A DNA stretch of 64,000 bases from Symsagittifera roscoffensis (GCF_963678635.1 NC_087062.1:50542178-50606177); one strand, 5' to 3'. Counted from the first letter of the stretch, positions 11,444 to 24,096 are shown. Notes: generated by a model from the letters alone, not told the origin. Program-made: numbers and translations.

Positions 11444-11784
11444 AAACTAGAGCCACTCATCAAATGGTTATCACTATCTGCAGATAATCCCAATTTTCTG
11501 CGAACGAAAAGAAAAACTTCATAATTGCTGACTAAGCGAAAAAAAATTCCGCGAGATTTGATAAACATGGGATGTAGGTCAAATGGTAGAGCGCCTGCTT
11601 AGCAAGCCAGAAGTACGGGGAGCAATACCCCGCATCTCCGAAGTTAAGGTCATCGAGCAATTAATTAACTTTCTTCAGAAAACTACTGAATATTGAAGTT
11701 TTATACAAGAAATACCTTCCAAGAAAAATTTTAACCTCTTGTTTGCCGACTGAAACAAAAGCTTCCTCGACAGTTATAAATTAT

Positions 11785-11857
11785 GGGGATGTAGCTCAAA
11801 TAGTAGAGCGCTCGCTGAGCATGCGAGAGGTACGGGGATCAATGCCCCGCATCTCCA
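11785..11857 (+). tRNA. tRNA-Ala(AGC), G33
   Basis: All stems intact, but the anticodon loop is TGAGCAT, so the conserved U33 is G. Confidence 0.6.
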
Positions 11858-12222
11858 AATCTAGAGTCACTCATCAAATGGGAATCATTATCTCCAGATA
11901 ATCTATTGCATATTGAAATTCCTAACAAGTAGATTTTCTGCGAACGAAAAAAAAACTTCATAGCCGCTGACTAAGCGAAAAAAATTCCGCGAGATTTGAT
12001 AAACATGGGATGTAGGTCAAATGGTAGAGCGCCCACTTATCAAGCCAGAAGTACGGGGAGCAATACCCCGCATCTCCAAAGTTAAGGACATCGAGTTTTT
12101 AATTAACTTTCTTCAGAGCACTACTGAATAGTGAAATCTTATACAAGAAATACCTTCCCAGAAAATTTATAACCTCTTGTTTGCCGACTGAAACAAAAGC
12201 TTCCTCGACAGTTCTAAAGTAT

Positions 12223-12295
12223 GGGGATGTAGCTCAAATAGTAGAGCTCTCGCTTTGCATGCGAGAGGTACGGGGATCGATGCCCCGAATCTCCA
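12223..12295 (+). tRNA. tRNA-Ala(TGC), one acceptor mismatch
   Basis: Pair 7-66 is lost; the remaining stems are intact. Confidence 0.65.
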
Positions 12296-12662
12296 AAGCT
12301 AGAGCCACTCATCAAATGGTAATCACTATCTCCAGATAATCTATTGCATATTGAACTTCCTAACAAGTAGATTTTCTGCGAACGAAAAAAAAAACTTCTT
12401 AGTTGCTGACTAATCCAAAAAAAATTTCGCGAGAATTGATAAACATGCGATGTAGGTCAAATGGTAGAGCGCCTACTTAGCAAGCCAGAAGTACGGGGAG
12501 CAATACTCCGCATCTCCGAAGTTAAGGTTATCGAGCAATTAATTAACCTTCTTCAGAAAACTACTGAATATTGAAGTCTTATACTAGAAATACCTTCCAA
12601 GAAAAATTTTAACCTCTTGTTTGCCGACTGAAACAAAAGCTTCCTCGACAGGTATAAATCAT

Positions 12663-12735
12663 GGGGATGTAGCTCAATTGGTAGAGCGCTCGCTTAGCAT
12701 GCGAGAGGTACGGGGATCAATGCCCCGCATCTTCA
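12663..12735 (+). tRNA. tRNA-Ala(AGC)
   Basis: All stems pair, with one G-U at 2-71 (CATCTTC). Confidence 0.8.
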
Positions 12736-13102
12736 CATCTAGAGTCACTCATCAAATTGTAATCACTATCTCCAGATAATCTATTGCATATTGAAATTCC
12801 TAAAAAGTAGATTTTCTGCGAACGAAAAGAAAAACTTCATAGTTGCTGACTAAGCGAAAAATAATTCCGTGAGATTTGAAAACCATGGGATGAAGGTCAA
12901 ATGGTAGAGCGCCCACTTATCAAGCCAGAAATACGGGGAGCAATACCCCGCATCTCCAAAGTTAAGGACATCGAGTTTTTAATTAATTTTCTTCAGAAAA
13001 CTACTGAATATTGAAATCTTATACAAGAAATACCTTCCCAGAAAATTTATAACCTCTTGTTTGCCGACTGAAATTAAAGCTTCCTCGACAGTTCTAAACT
13101 AC

Positions 13103-13175
13103 GGGGATGTAGCTCAAATGGTAGAGCGCTCGCTTGGCATGCGAGAGGTACGGGGATCGATGCCCCGCATCTTGA
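13103..13175 (+). pseudogene. tRNA-Ala-like with GGC anticodon
   Basis: A34 to G changes AGC to GGC, an anticodon not normally used for alanine in eukaryotes. Pair 1-72 is G-G, so function is doubtful. Confidence 0.55.
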
Positions 13176-13542
13176 AAACTAGAGCCACTCACCAAATGGT
13201 AATCACTATCTGCAGATAATCTATTGCATATTGAAATTCCTAACAAGTAGATTTTCTGCGAACGAAAAGAAAAACTTCATAGTTGCTGACTAAGCGAAAA
13301 AAATTCCGCGAGATTTGATAAACATGGGATGTAGGTCAAATGGCAGAGCGCCTACTTCTCAAGCCAGAAGTACAGGTAGCAATACCCCGCATCTCCAAAG
13401 TTAAGGAAATCGAGTTTGTAATTAATTTTTTTCAGAAAAATTACTGAATATTGAAATCTTATACAAAAAACACCTTCCCAGAAAAATTTTAACCTCTTGT
13501 TTGGCGACTGAAACAAAAGCTTCCTCGACATTTCTAAACTAT

Positions 13543-13615
13543 GGGGATGTAGCTCAAATGGTAGAGTGCTCGCTTTGCATTTGAGAGGTACGGGGATCGA
13601 TGCCCGGAATCTCCA
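13543..13615 (+). pseudogene. tRNA-Ala(TGC)-like
   Basis: Mismatches in anticodon stem (31-39), T stem (50-64) and acceptor (7-66). Confidence 0.5.
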
Positions 13616-13956
13616 AAACTTGAGCCACTAATCAAATGGTAATCACTACCTGCAGATAATCCCAATTTTCTGCGAACGAAAAGAAAAACTTCGTAATTGC
13701 TGACTAAGCGAAAAAAAGTTCCGCAAGGTTTGATAAACATGGGATGTATCTCAAATGGTAGAGCGCCTACTTAGCAAGCCAGAAGTACGGGGAGCAAGAC
13801 CCCGCATCTCCGAAGTTAAGGTCATCGAGAAATTAATTAACTTTCTTCAGAAAACTACTGAATATTGAAGTTTTATACAAGAAATACCTTCCAAGAAAAA
13901 CTTTAACCTCCTGTTTGCCGACTGAAACAAAAGCATCCTCGACTGTTATAAATCAT

Positions 13957-14029
13957 GGGGATGTAGCTCAAATAGTAGAGCGCTCGCTTAGCATGCGAGA
14001 GGTACGGGGATCAATGCACCGGATCTCCA
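13957..14029 (+). pseudogene. tRNA-Ala(AGC)-like
   Basis: T-stem pair 52-62 and acceptor pair 7-66 are lost. Confidence 0.5.
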
Positions 14030-14396
14030 AATCTAGAGTCACTCATCAAATGGTAATCACTATCTCCAGATAATCTATTGCATATTGAAATTCCTAACAA
14101 GTAGATTTTCTGCGAACGAAAAGAAAAACTTCATAGTTGCTGACTAAGCGAAAAAAAATTCCGCGAGAAATGATAAACATGGGATGTAGGTCAAAAGGAA
14201 GAGCGCCCACTTATCAAGCCAGAAGTACGGGGAGCAATACCCCGCATCTCCAAAGTTAAGGACATCGAGTTTTTAATTAACTTTCTTCAAAAAACTACTG
14301 AATATTGAAATCTTATACAAGAAATACCTTCCCAGAAAATTTATAACCTCTTGTTTGCCGACTGAAACAAAAGCTTCCTCGACAGTTATAAATCAC

Positions 14397-14469
14397 GGGG
14401 ATGTAGCTCAAATGGTAGAGCGCTCGCTTAGCATGCGAGAGGTACGGGGAGCAATGCCCGGCATCTCCA
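14397..14469 (+). pseudogene. tRNA-Ala(AGC)-like
   Basis: T-stem pair 50-64 is lost and the T loop is the type-B-like AGCAATG. Confidence 0.5.
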
Positions 14470-14836
14470 AAACTTGAGTCACTCATCAAATGGTAATCAC
14501 TATCTCCAGATAATCTATTGCATATTGAAATTCCTAACAAGTAGAGTTTCTGCGAACGAAAAGAAAAACTTCATAGTTGCTGACTAAGCGATAAAAAATT
14601 CCGCGAGATTTGATAAACATGGGATGTAGGTCAAATGGAAGAGCGCCCACTTATCAAGCCAGAAGTACGGGGAGTAATACCCCGCATCTCCAAAGTTAAG
14701 GTCATCGAGTTTTTAATTAACTTACTTCAGAAAGCTACTGAATATTGAAATCCTATACAAGAAATACCTTCCCAGAAAATTTATAACCTCTTGTTTGCCG
14801 ACTGAAACAAAAGCTTCCTCGACAGTTATAAATCAT

Positions 14837-14909
14837 GGGGATGTAGCTCAAATGGTAGAGCGCTCGCTTAGCATGCGAGAGGTACGGTGATCAATGCCCC
14901 GCATCTCCA
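14837..14909 (+). tRNA. tRNA-Ala(AGC), one T-stem mismatch
   Basis: CGGTG breaks pair 52-62; otherwise intact. Confidence 0.6.
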
Positions 14910-15276
14910 AAAACTTGAGTCACTCATCAAATGGTAATGACTATCTCCAGATAATCTATTGCATTTTGAAATTCCTAACAAGAAGATTTTCTGCGAACGA
15001 AAAGAAAAACTGCATAGTTGCTGACTAAGCGAAAAAAAAATTCCCCGAGATTTGATAAACATGGGATGTAGGTCAAATGGAAGAGCGCTCACTTATCAAG
15101 CCAGAAGTACGGGGAGCAATACCCGCATCTCCAAAGTTAGGACATCGAGTTTTTAATTAACTTTCTTCAGAAAGCTACTGAATATTGAAATCTTATACAA
15201 GAAATACCTTCCCAGAAAATTTATAACCTCTTGTTTGCCGACTGAAACAAAAGCTTCCTCGACAGTTATAAATCAT

Positions 15277-15349
15277 GGGGGTGTAGCTCAAATGGTAGAG
15301 CGCTCGCTTAGCATGCGAGAGGTACGGTGATCAATGCCCCGCATCTCCA
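15277..15349 (+). tRNA. tRNA-Ala(AGC), one T-stem mismatch
   Basis: Near-identical duplicate of the copy 440 bp upstream, with an added A5 to G giving a G-U pair. Confidence 0.6.
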
Positions 15350-15717
15350 AAAACTTGAGTCACTCATCAAATGGTAATGACTATCTCCAGATAATCTATT
15401 GCATTTTGAAATTCCTAACAAGAAGATTTTCTGCGAACGAAAAGAAAAACTGCATAATTGCTGACTAAGCGAAAAAAAAATTCCCCGAGATTTGATAAAC
15501 ATGGGATGTAGGTCAAATGGAAGAGCGCCCACTTATCAAGCCAGAAGTACGGGGAGCAATACCCCGCATCTCCAAAGTTAGGACATCGAGTTTTTAATTA
15601 ACTTTCTTCAGAAAACTACTGAATATTGAAATCTTATACAAGAAATACCTTCCCAGAAATTTTATAACCTCTTGTTTGCCGACTGAAACAAAAGCTTCCT
15701 CGACAGTTCTTAATTCT

Positions 15718-15790
15718 GGGGATGTAGCTCAAATAGTAGAGCTCTCGCTTTGCATGCGAGAGGTGCGGGGATCGATGCCCCGCATCTCCA
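15718..15790 (+). tRNA. tRNA-Ala(TGC)
   Basis: All stems intact; positions 26 and 48 differ from consensus. Confidence 0.8.
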
Positions 15791-16156
15791 AAGCTAGAGC
15801 CACTCATCAAATGGCAATCACTATCTCCAGATAATCTATTGCATATTGAAATTCCTAACAAGTAGATTTTCTGCGAACGAGAAGAAAAAAAACATAGTTG
15901 CTGACTAAGCGAAAAAAATTTCGCGAGAATTGATAAACATGGGATGTAGGTCAAATGGTAGAGCGCCCACTTATCAAGTCAGAAGTACGGGGAACAATAC
16001 CCCGCATCTCCGAAATTAAGGACATCGAGCAATTAATTAACCTTGTTCTGAAAACTACTGAATATTGAAGTCTTACACAAGAAATACCTTCCAAGAAAAA
16101 TTTTAACCTCTTGTTTGCTGACTGAAACAAAAGCTTCCTCGACAGTTTTAAATCAT

Positions 16157-16229
16157 GGGGATGTAGCTCAAATGGTAGAGCGCTCACGTAGCATGCGAGA
16201 GGTACGGGGATCAATGCCCCGCATCTCCA
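16157..16229 (+). tRNA. tRNA-Ala(AGC), one anticodon-stem mismatch
   Basis: Pair 30-40 is A-C; other stems intact. Confidence 0.6.
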
Positions 16230-16595
16230 AATCTAGAGTCACTCATAAATGGTAATCACTATCTCCAGATAATCCATTGCATATTGATATTCCTAACAAG
16301 TAGATTTTCTGCGAACGAAAAGAAAAATTTCATAGTTGCTGACTAAGCGAAAAAAAATTCCGCGAGATTTGAAAAACATGGGATGTAGGTCAAATGGTAG
16401 AGCGCCCACTTATCAAGCCAGAAGTATGGGGAGCAATACCCCGCATCTCCAAGGTTAAGGACATCGATTTTTTAATTATTTTTCTTCAGAAAACTACTGA
16501 ATATTGAAATCTTATACAAGAAATACCTTGCCAGAAAATTTTTAACCTCTTGTTTGCCGACTGAAATAAAAGCTTCCTCGATAGTTCTAAACTAT

Positions 16596-16668
16596 GTGGA
16601 TGTAGCTCAAATGGTAATGCGCTGGCTTTGCATGCGAGAGGTACGGGGGTTGATGCCCCGCATCTCCA
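16596..16668 (+). pseudogene. tRNA-Ala(TGC)-like
   Basis: Acceptor pair 2-71, D stem (ATGC) and anticodon stem (CTGGC) are damaged. Confidence 0.5.
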
Positions 16669-17034
16669 AAACTAGAGCCACTCATCAAATGGCAATCACT
16701 ATCTCCAGATAATCTATTGCATATTGAATTTCCTAACAAGTAGATTTTCTGCGAACGAGAAGAAAAAAAAACATAGTTGCTGACTAAGCGAAAAAAATTT
16801 CGCGAGAATTGATAAACATGGGATGTAGGTCAAATGGTAGAGCGCCCACTTATCAAGTCAGAAGTACGGGGAGCAATACCCCGCATTTCCGAAATTAAGG
16901 ACATCAAGCAATTAATTAACCTTGTTCTGAAAACTACTGAATATAGTCTTATACAAGAAATACCTTCCAAGATAAAAGTTTTAACCTCTTGTTTGCCGAC
17001 TGAAACAAAAGCTTCCTCGACAGTTTTAAATCAT

Positions 17035-17107
17035 GGGGATGTAGCTCAAAAGGTAGAGCGCTCGCTTAGCATGCGAGAGGTACGGGGATCAATGCCCCGC
17101 ATCTCCA
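17035..17107 (+). tRNA. tRNA-Ala(AGC)
   Basis: All stems intact; D loop AAAAGGTA. Confidence 0.85.
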
Positions 17108-17473
17108 AATCTAGAGTCACTCATGAACTGGTAATCACTATCTCCAGATAATCCATTGCATATTGATATTCCTAACAAGTAGATTTTCTGCGAACGAAAA
17201 GAAAAACTTCATAGTTGCTGACTAAGGGAAAAAAATTCCGCAAGATTTGAAAAACATGGGATGTAGGTCAAATGGTAGAGCGCTCACTTATCAAGCCAGA
17301 AGTACGGGGAGCAATACCCCGCATCTCCCAAGTTAAGGACATCGAGTTTTTAATTAATTTTCTTCAGAAAACTACTGAATATTGAAATCTTATACAAGAA
17401 ATACCTTCCCAGAAAATTTATAACCTCTTGTTTGCCGACTGAAATAAAAGCTTCCTCGTCAGTTCTAAACTAT

Positions 17474-17546
17474 GGGGATGTAGCTCAAATGGTAAAGCGC
17501 TCGCTTTGCATGCGAGAGGTACGGGGATTAATGCCCCGCATCTCCA
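17474..17546 (+). tRNA. tRNA-Ala(TGC), one D-stem mismatch
   Basis: Pair 13-22 is lost (AAGC) and the T loop is ATTAATG. Confidence 0.6.
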
Positions 17547-17914
17547 AAACTAGAGCCACTCTTCAAATGGTAATCACTATCTCCAGATAATCTATTGCAT
17601 ATTGAAATTCCTAACAAGTAGATTTTCTGCGAACGAAAAGAAAAACTTCATAGTTGCTGACTTAGCGAAAAAAAATTCGCGAGAATTGATAAACATGGGA
17701 TGTAGGTCAAATGGTAGAGCGCCCACTTATCAAGTCAGAAGTACGGGGAGCAATACCCCGCATTTCCGAAATTAAGGACATCGAGCAATTAATTAACCTT
17801 GTTCTGAAAACTACTGAATATAGTCTTATACAAGAAATACCTTCCAAGATAAAAAATTTTAACCTCTTGTTTGCCGACTGAAACAAAAGCTTCCTCGACA
17901 GTTTTAAATCATAT

Positions 17915-17987
17915 GGGGATGTAGCTCAAATGGTAGAGCGCTCGCTTAGCATGCGAGAGGTACGCGGATCAATGCCCCGCATCTCCA
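17915..17987 (+). tRNA. tRNA-Ala(AGC), one T-stem mismatch
   Basis: CGCGG breaks pair 51-63; other stems intact. Confidence 0.6.
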
Positions 17988-18354
17988 AATCTAGAGTCAC
18001 TCATGAACTGGTAATCACTATCTCCAGATAAGCCATTGCATATTGATATTCCTAACAAGTAGATTTTCTGCGAACGAAAAGAAAAACTTCATAGTTGCTG
18101 ACTAAGCGAAAAAAAATTCCGCGAGATTTGAAAAACATGGGATGTAGGTCAAATGGTAGAGCGCTCACTTATCAAGCCAGAAGTACGGGGAGCAATACCC
18201 CGCATCTCCAAAGTTAAGGACATCGAGTTTTTGATTAATTTTCTTCAGAAAACTACTGAATATTGAAATCTTATACAAGAAATACCTTCCCAGAAAATTT
18301 ATAACCTCTTGTTTGCCGACTGAAATAAAAGCTTCCTCGACAGTTCTAAACTAT

Positions 18355-18427
18355 GGGGATGTAGCTCAAATGGTAGAGCGCTCGCTTTGCATGCGAGAGG
18401 TACGGGGATTGATGCCCCGCATCTCTA
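18355..18427 (+). tRNA. tRNA-Ala(TGC)
   Basis: All stems pair, with G-U at 1-72; T loop ATTGATG. Confidence 0.75.
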
Positions 18428-18791
18428 AAACTAGAGCCACTCATCAAATGGTAATCACTATCTGCAGATAATCTATTGCATATTGAAATTCCTAACAAGT
18501 AGATTTTCTGCGAACGAAAAAAAAACTTAATAGTTGCTGACTAAGCGAAAAAAATTCCGCGAGATTTGATAAACATGGGATGTAGGTCAAATGGTAGAGC
18601 GCCCACTTATCAAGCCAGAAGTACGGGGAGCAATACCCCGCATCTACAAAGTTAAGGACATCGAGTTTTTATTTAATTTTCTTCAGAAAACTACTGAATA
18701 TTGAAATATTATACAAGAAATACCTTCGCAGAAAATTTATAACATCTTCTTTGCGACTGAAACAAAAGCTTCCTCGACAGTTCTAAATTAT

Positions 18792-18864
18792 GGGGATGTA
18801 GCTCAAATAGTAGAGCTCTCGCTTTGCATGCGAGAGGTACGGGGATCGATGACCCGCATCTCCA
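18792..18864 (+). tRNA. tRNA-Ala(TGC), one T-stem mismatch
   Basis: Pair 53-61 is lost (ACCCG); other stems intact. Confidence 0.65.
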
Positions 18865-19229
18865 AAACAAGAGCCACTCATCAAATGGTAATCATTATCT
18901 GCAGATAATCTATTGCATATTGAAATTCCTAACCAGTAGATTTTCTGCGAACGAAAAAAAAACTTCATAGTTGCTGACTAAGCGAAAAAAATTCTGCGAG
19001 ATTTGATAAACATGGGATGTAGGTCAAATGGTAGAGCGCCCACTTATCAAGCCAGAAGTACGGGGAGCTATAACCCGCATCTCCAAATTTAAGGACATTG
19101 AGTTTTTAATTAATTTTCTTCAGAAAACTACTGAATTTTGAAATCTTATACAAGAAATAACTTCCCAGAAAATTTATAACCTCTTGTTTGCCGACTGAAA
19201 CAAAAGCTTCCTCGACAGTTCTAAATTAA

Positions 19230-19302
19230 GGGGATGTAGCTCAATTAGTAGAGCTCTCGCTTTGCGTGCGAGAGGTACGGGGATCGATGCCCCGCATCTC
19301 CA
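19230..19302 (+). tRNA. tRNA-Ala(TGC)
   Basis: All stems intact; anticodon loop TTTGCGT. Confidence 0.8.
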
Positions 19303-19669
19303 AAGCTAGAGCCACTCATCAATAGGTAATCACTATCTCCAGATAATCTATTGCATATTGAAATTCCTAACAAGTAGATTTTCTGCGAACGAAAAGAAAA
19401 ACTTCTTAGTTGCTGACTAAGCGAAAAAAAATTTCGCGAGAATTGATAAACATGGGATGTAGGTCAAATGGTAGAGCGCCTACTTAGCAAGCCAGAAGTA
19501 CGGGGAGCAATACCCCGCATCTACGAAGTTAAGGACATCGAGCAATTGATTAACCTTCTTCAGAAAACTACTGAATATTGAAGTCTTATACTAGAAATAC
19601 CTTCCATGAAAAATTTTTACCTCTTGTTTGCCGACTGAAACAAAAGCTTCCTCGACAGTTATTAATCAT

Positions 19670-19742
19670 GGGGATGTAGCTCAAATGGTAGAGCGCTCGC
19701 TTAGCATGCGAGAGGTACGGGGAGCAAAGCCCCGCATCTTCA
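19670..19742 (+). tRNA. tRNA-Ala(AGC), altered T loop
   Basis: Stems pair with one G-U, but the T loop AGCAAAG lacks T55, as in type B. Confidence 0.6.
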
Positions 19743-20108
19743 AATCTAGAGTCACTCAGTAAATGTTAATCACTATCTCCAGATAATCTATTGCATATTG
19801 AAATTCCTAACAAGTAGATTTTCTGCGAACGAAAAGAAAAACTTTTTAGTTGCTGACTAAGCGAAAAAAAATTCCGCGAGATTTGAAAACCATGGGATGT
19901 AGATGAAAAGGTAGAGCGCCCACTTATCAAGCCAGAAGTACGGGGAGCAATACCCCGCATCTCCAAAGTTAAGGACATCGAGTTTTTAATTAATTTTCTT
20001 CAGAAAACTACTGAATATTGAAATCTTATACTAGAAATACCTTCACAGAAAATTTAAAACTCTTGTTTGCCGACTGAAATAAAAGCTTCCTCGACAGTTT
20101 TAAACTAT

Positions 20109-20181
20109 GGGGATGTAGCTCAAATGGTAGAGAGCTCGCTTTCCATGCGAGAGTTACGTGGATCGATGCCCCGCATCTCCA
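20109..20181 (+). pseudogene. tRNA-like with TCC anticodon
   Basis: G35 to C turns the Ala TGC anticodon into the Gly triplet TCC. Pair 10-25 and one T-stem pair are also lost. Confidence 0.5.
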
Positions 20182-20546
20182 AAACTAGAGCCGCTCACCA
20201 AATGGTAATCACTATCTGCAGATAATCTATTGCATATTGAAATTCCTAACGAGTAGATTTTCTGCGAACGAAAAAAAAACTTCATAGTTGCTGACTAAGC
20301 GAAAAAAATTCTGCGAGATTTGATACACATGGAATGTAGGTCAAATGGTAGAGCGCCTTCTTAGGAAGCCAGAAATACGGGGAGCAATAGCCTGCATCTC
20401 CGAAGTTAAGGACATCGCGCAATTATTTAACTTTCTTCAGAAAACTACTGAATATTGAAGTCTTATACAAAAAATACCTTCCAAGAAAACTTTTAACCTC
20501 TTGGTTGCCGACTGAAACAAAAGCTTCCTCGACAGTTATAAATCAT

Positions 20547-20619
20547 GCGGATGTAGCTCAAATGGTAGAGCGCTCGCTTAACATGCGAGAGGTACGTGGA
20601 TCAATGCCCCGCATCTCCA
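20547..20619 (+). pseudogene. tRNA-like with AAC anticodon
   Basis: G35 to A turns AGC into the Val triplet AAC. Acceptor pair 2-71 and one T-stem pair are lost. Confidence 0.5.
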
Positions 20620-20986
20620 AATCTAGAGTCACTTATTAATTATTAATAACTATCTCCTGATAATCTATTGCATATTGAAATTCCTAACAAGTAGATTTTC
20701 TCCGAACGAAAAAAAAAAATTCATAGTTGCTGACTAAGCGAAAAAAAATTCCGCGAGATTTGATAGACATGGGATGTAGGTCAAATGGTAGAGCGCCCAC
20801 TTATCAAATCAGAAGTACGGGGAGCAATACCCCGCATCTCCAAAGTTAAGGACATCGAGTTTTTACTTAATTTTCTTCAGAAAACTACTGAATATTGAAA
20901 TCTTATACAAGAAATACCTTCCCAGAAAATTTATAACCTCTTGTTTGCCGACTGAAATAAAAGCTTCCTCGACAGTTCTAAACTAT

Positions 20987-21059
20987 GAGGATGTAGCTCA
21001 AAGGGTAGAGTGCTCGCTTTGCATGCGAGAGGTACGGGGATCGATGCCCCGCATCTCCA
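20987..21059 (+). tRNA. tRNA-Ala(TGC), one acceptor mismatch
   Basis: Pair 2-71 is A-C and 10-25 is G-U; the rest is intact. Confidence 0.6.
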
Positions 21060-21422
21060 AAACTAGAGCCACTCACCAAATGGTAATCACTATCTGCAGA
21101 TAAGCTATTGCATATTGAAATTCCTAACAAGTAGATTTTCTGCGAACGAAAAAAAACTTCATAATTGCTGACTAAGCGAAAAAATTCCGCAAGATTTGAT
21201 AACCATGGAATGTAGGTCAAATGGTAGAGCGCCTTCTTAGGAAGCCTGAAGTACGGGGAATAATACCCCGCATCTCCGAAGTTAAGGACATCGCGCAATT
21301 ATTTAACTTTCTTCAGAAAACTACTGAATATTGAAGTCTTATACAAAAAATACCTTCCAAGAAAATTTTTAACCTCTTGGTTGCCGACTGAAACAAAAGC
21401 TTCCTCGACAGTTATAAATCAT

Positions 21423-21495
21423 GGGGATGTAGCTCAAATGGTAGAGCGCTCGCTTAGCATGCGAGAGGTACGGGGATCAACGCCCCGCATCTCCA
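21423..21495 (+). tRNA. tRNA-Ala(AGC)
   Basis: All stems intact; T loop ATCAACG. Confidence 0.85.
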
Positions 21496-21862
21496 AATCT
21501 AGAGTCACTCATTAAATATTAATCACTATCTCCAGATAATCTATTGCATATTGAAATTCCTAACAAGTAGATTTTCTGCGAACGAAAAGAAAAACTCCAT
21601 AGTTGCTGACTAAGCGAAAAAAAACTCCGCGAGATTTGATAAACATGGGATGTAGGTCAAATGGTAGAGCGCCCACTTATCAAGTCAGAAGTACGGGGAG
21701 CAATACCCCGCATCTCCAAAGTTAAGGACATCGAGTTTTTAACTAATTTTCTTCAGAAAACTACTGAATATTGAAATCTTATACAAGAAACACCTTCCCA
21801 GAAAATTTTTAACCTCTTGTTTGGCGACTGAAACAAACGCTTCCTCGACAGTTCTCAACTAT

Positions 21863-21935
21863 GGGGATGTAGCTCAAATGGTAGAGTGCTCGCTTTGCAT
21901 TCGAGAGGTACGGGGAGCGATGCCCGGCATCTCCA
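21863..21935 (+). pseudogene. tRNA-Ala(TGC)-like
   Basis: Mismatch 31-39, T-stem pair 50-64 lost, T loop AGCGATG. Confidence 0.5.
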
Positions 21936-22276
21936 AAACTAGAGCCACTCCTCAAATGGTAATAACTATCTGCAGATAATCCCAATTTTATGCGAACGAA
22001 AAGAAAAGATTCATAATTGCTGACTAAGAGAAAAAAAATTCCACGAGATTTGAAAACCATGGGATGTAGGTCAAATGGTAGAGCGCCCACTTACCAAGCC
22101 AGAAGTACGGGGAGCAATACCCCGCATCTCCAAAGTTAAGGACATCAAGTATTAAATTAATTTTCTTCAGAAAACTACTGAATATTGAAATCTTATACAA
22201 GAAATACCTTCCCAGCAAATTTATAACCTCTTGTTTGCCGACTGAAATAAAAGCTTCCTCGACAGTTCTAAACTAT

Positions 22277-22349
22277 GGGGATGTAGCTCAAATGGTAGAG
22301 CGCTCACTTTGTATGCGATAGGTACGGGGATCGATGCCCAGCATCTCCA
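22277..22349 (+). pseudogene. tRNA-like with TGT anticodon
   Basis: C36 to T gives TGT; anticodon stem CTCAC/GCGAT has two mismatches. Confidence 0.5.
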
Positions 22350-22714
22350 AAACAAGAGACACTCACCAAATGGTAAGCACTATCTGCAGATAATCTATTG
22401 CATATCGAAATTCCTAACAAGTAGATTTTCTGCGAACGAAAAAAAAACTTCATAGTTGCTGACTAAGAGAAAAAAATTCCGCGAGATTTGATAAACATGG
22501 AATGTAGGTCAAATGGTAGAGCGCCTTCTTAGCAAGCCAGAAGTACGGGGAGCATTACCCCGCATCTCCGAAGTTAAGGACATCGCGCAATTATTTAACT
22601 TTCTTCAGAAAACTACTGAATATTGAAGTCTTATACAAAAAATACCTTCCAAGAAAAATTTTAACCTCTTGTTTGCCGACTGAAACAAAAGCTTCAACGA
22701 CAGTTATAAATCAT

Positions 22715-22787
22715 GGGGATGTAGCTCAAATGGTACAGCGCTCGCTTAGCATGCGAGAGGTACGGGTTTCAATGCCCCGCATCTCCA
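22715..22787 (+). tRNA. tRNA-Ala(AGC), TTC T-loop variant
   Basis: First of a homogenised block. The T loop is the canonical TTCAATG, but pairs 13-22 (CAGC) and 53-61 are lost. Confidence 0.55.
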
Positions 22788-23143
22788 AATCTAGAGTCAC
22801 TCATTAAATGGTAATCACTATCTCCAGATAATCTAGAGCATATTGAAATTCCTAACAAGTAGATTTTCTGCGAACGAAAAGAAAAACTTCTTAGTTGCTG
22901 ACTAAGCGAAAAAAAATTCCGCGAGATTTGATAAACATGGCATGGTAGAGCGCCTTCTTAGCAAGCCAGAAGTACGGGGAGCAATATCCAGCATCTCCGA
23001 AGTTAAGGACATCGCGCAATTATTTAACTTTCTTCAGAAAACTACTGAATATTGAAGTCTTATACAAAAAATACCTTCCAAGAAAAATTTTAACCTCTTG
23101 TTTGCCGACTGAAACAAAAGCTTCAACGACAGTTATAAATCAT

Positions 23144-23216
23144 GGGGATGTAGCTCAAATGGTACAGCGCTGGCTTAGCATGCGAGAGGTACGGGTTTCA
23201 ATGCCCCGCATCTCCA
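23144..23216 (+). tRNA. tRNA-Ala(AGC), TTC T-loop variant
   Basis: Second block copy; the additional change CTGGC breaks pair 29-41. Confidence 0.5.
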
Positions 23217-23583
23217 AATCTAGAGTCACTCATTAACTGGTAATCACTATCTCCAGATAATCTAGAGGATATTGAAATTCCTAACAAGTAGATTTTCTGC
23301 GAACGAAAAGAAAAACTTCTTAGTTGCTGACTAAGCGAAAAAAAATTCCGCGAGATTTGATAAACATGGAATGTAGGTCAAATGGTAGAGCGCCTTCTTA
23401 GCAAGCCAGAAGTACGGGGAGCAATATCCAGCATCTCCGAAGTTAAGGACATTGCGCAATTATTTAACTTTCTTCAGAAAACTACTGAATATTGAAGTCT
23501 TATACAAAAAATACCTTCCAAGAAAAATTTTAACCTCTTGTTTGCCGACTGAAACAAAAGCTTCAACGACAGTTATAAATCAT

Positions 23584-23656
23584 GGGGATGTAGCTCAAAT
23601 GGTACAGCGCTCGCTTAGCATGCGAGAGGTACGGGTTTCAATGCCCCGCATCTCCA
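23584..23656 (+). tRNA. tRNA-Ala(AGC), TTC T-loop variant
   Basis: Third block copy, same sequence as the one at 22715. Confidence 0.55.
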
Positions 23657-24023
23657 AATCTAGAGTCACTCATTAAATGGTAATCACTATCTCCAGATAA
23701 TCTAGAGCATATTGAAATTCCTAACAAGTAGATTTTCTGCGAACGAAAAGAAAAACTTCTTAGTTGCTGACTAAGCGAAAAAAAATTCCGCGAGATTTGA
23801 TAAACATGGAATGTAGGTCAAATGGTAGAGCGCCTTCTTAGCAAGCCAGAAGTATGGGGAGCAATATCCAGCATCTCCGAAGTTAAGGACATCGCGCAAT
23901 TATTTAACTTTCTTCAGAAAACTACTGAATATTGAAGTCTTATACAAAAAATACCTTCCAAGAAAAATTTTAACCTCTTGTTTGCCGACTGAAACAAAAG
24001 CTTCAACGACAGTTATAAATCAT

Positions 24024-24096
24024 GGGGATGTAGCTCAAATGGTACAGCGCTCGCTTAGCATGCGAGAGGTACGGGTTTCAATGCCCCGCATCTCCA
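24024..24096 (+). tRNA. tRNA-Ala(AGC), TTC T-loop variant
   Basis: Fourth block copy, same sequence as the one at 22715. Confidence 0.55.

Noticed and set aside
11341-11560. SINE insertion
   Set aside because: The TGT copy and its spacer look like a duplicated array unit with a type-B 5' end; no poly(A) tail or target duplication is seen.
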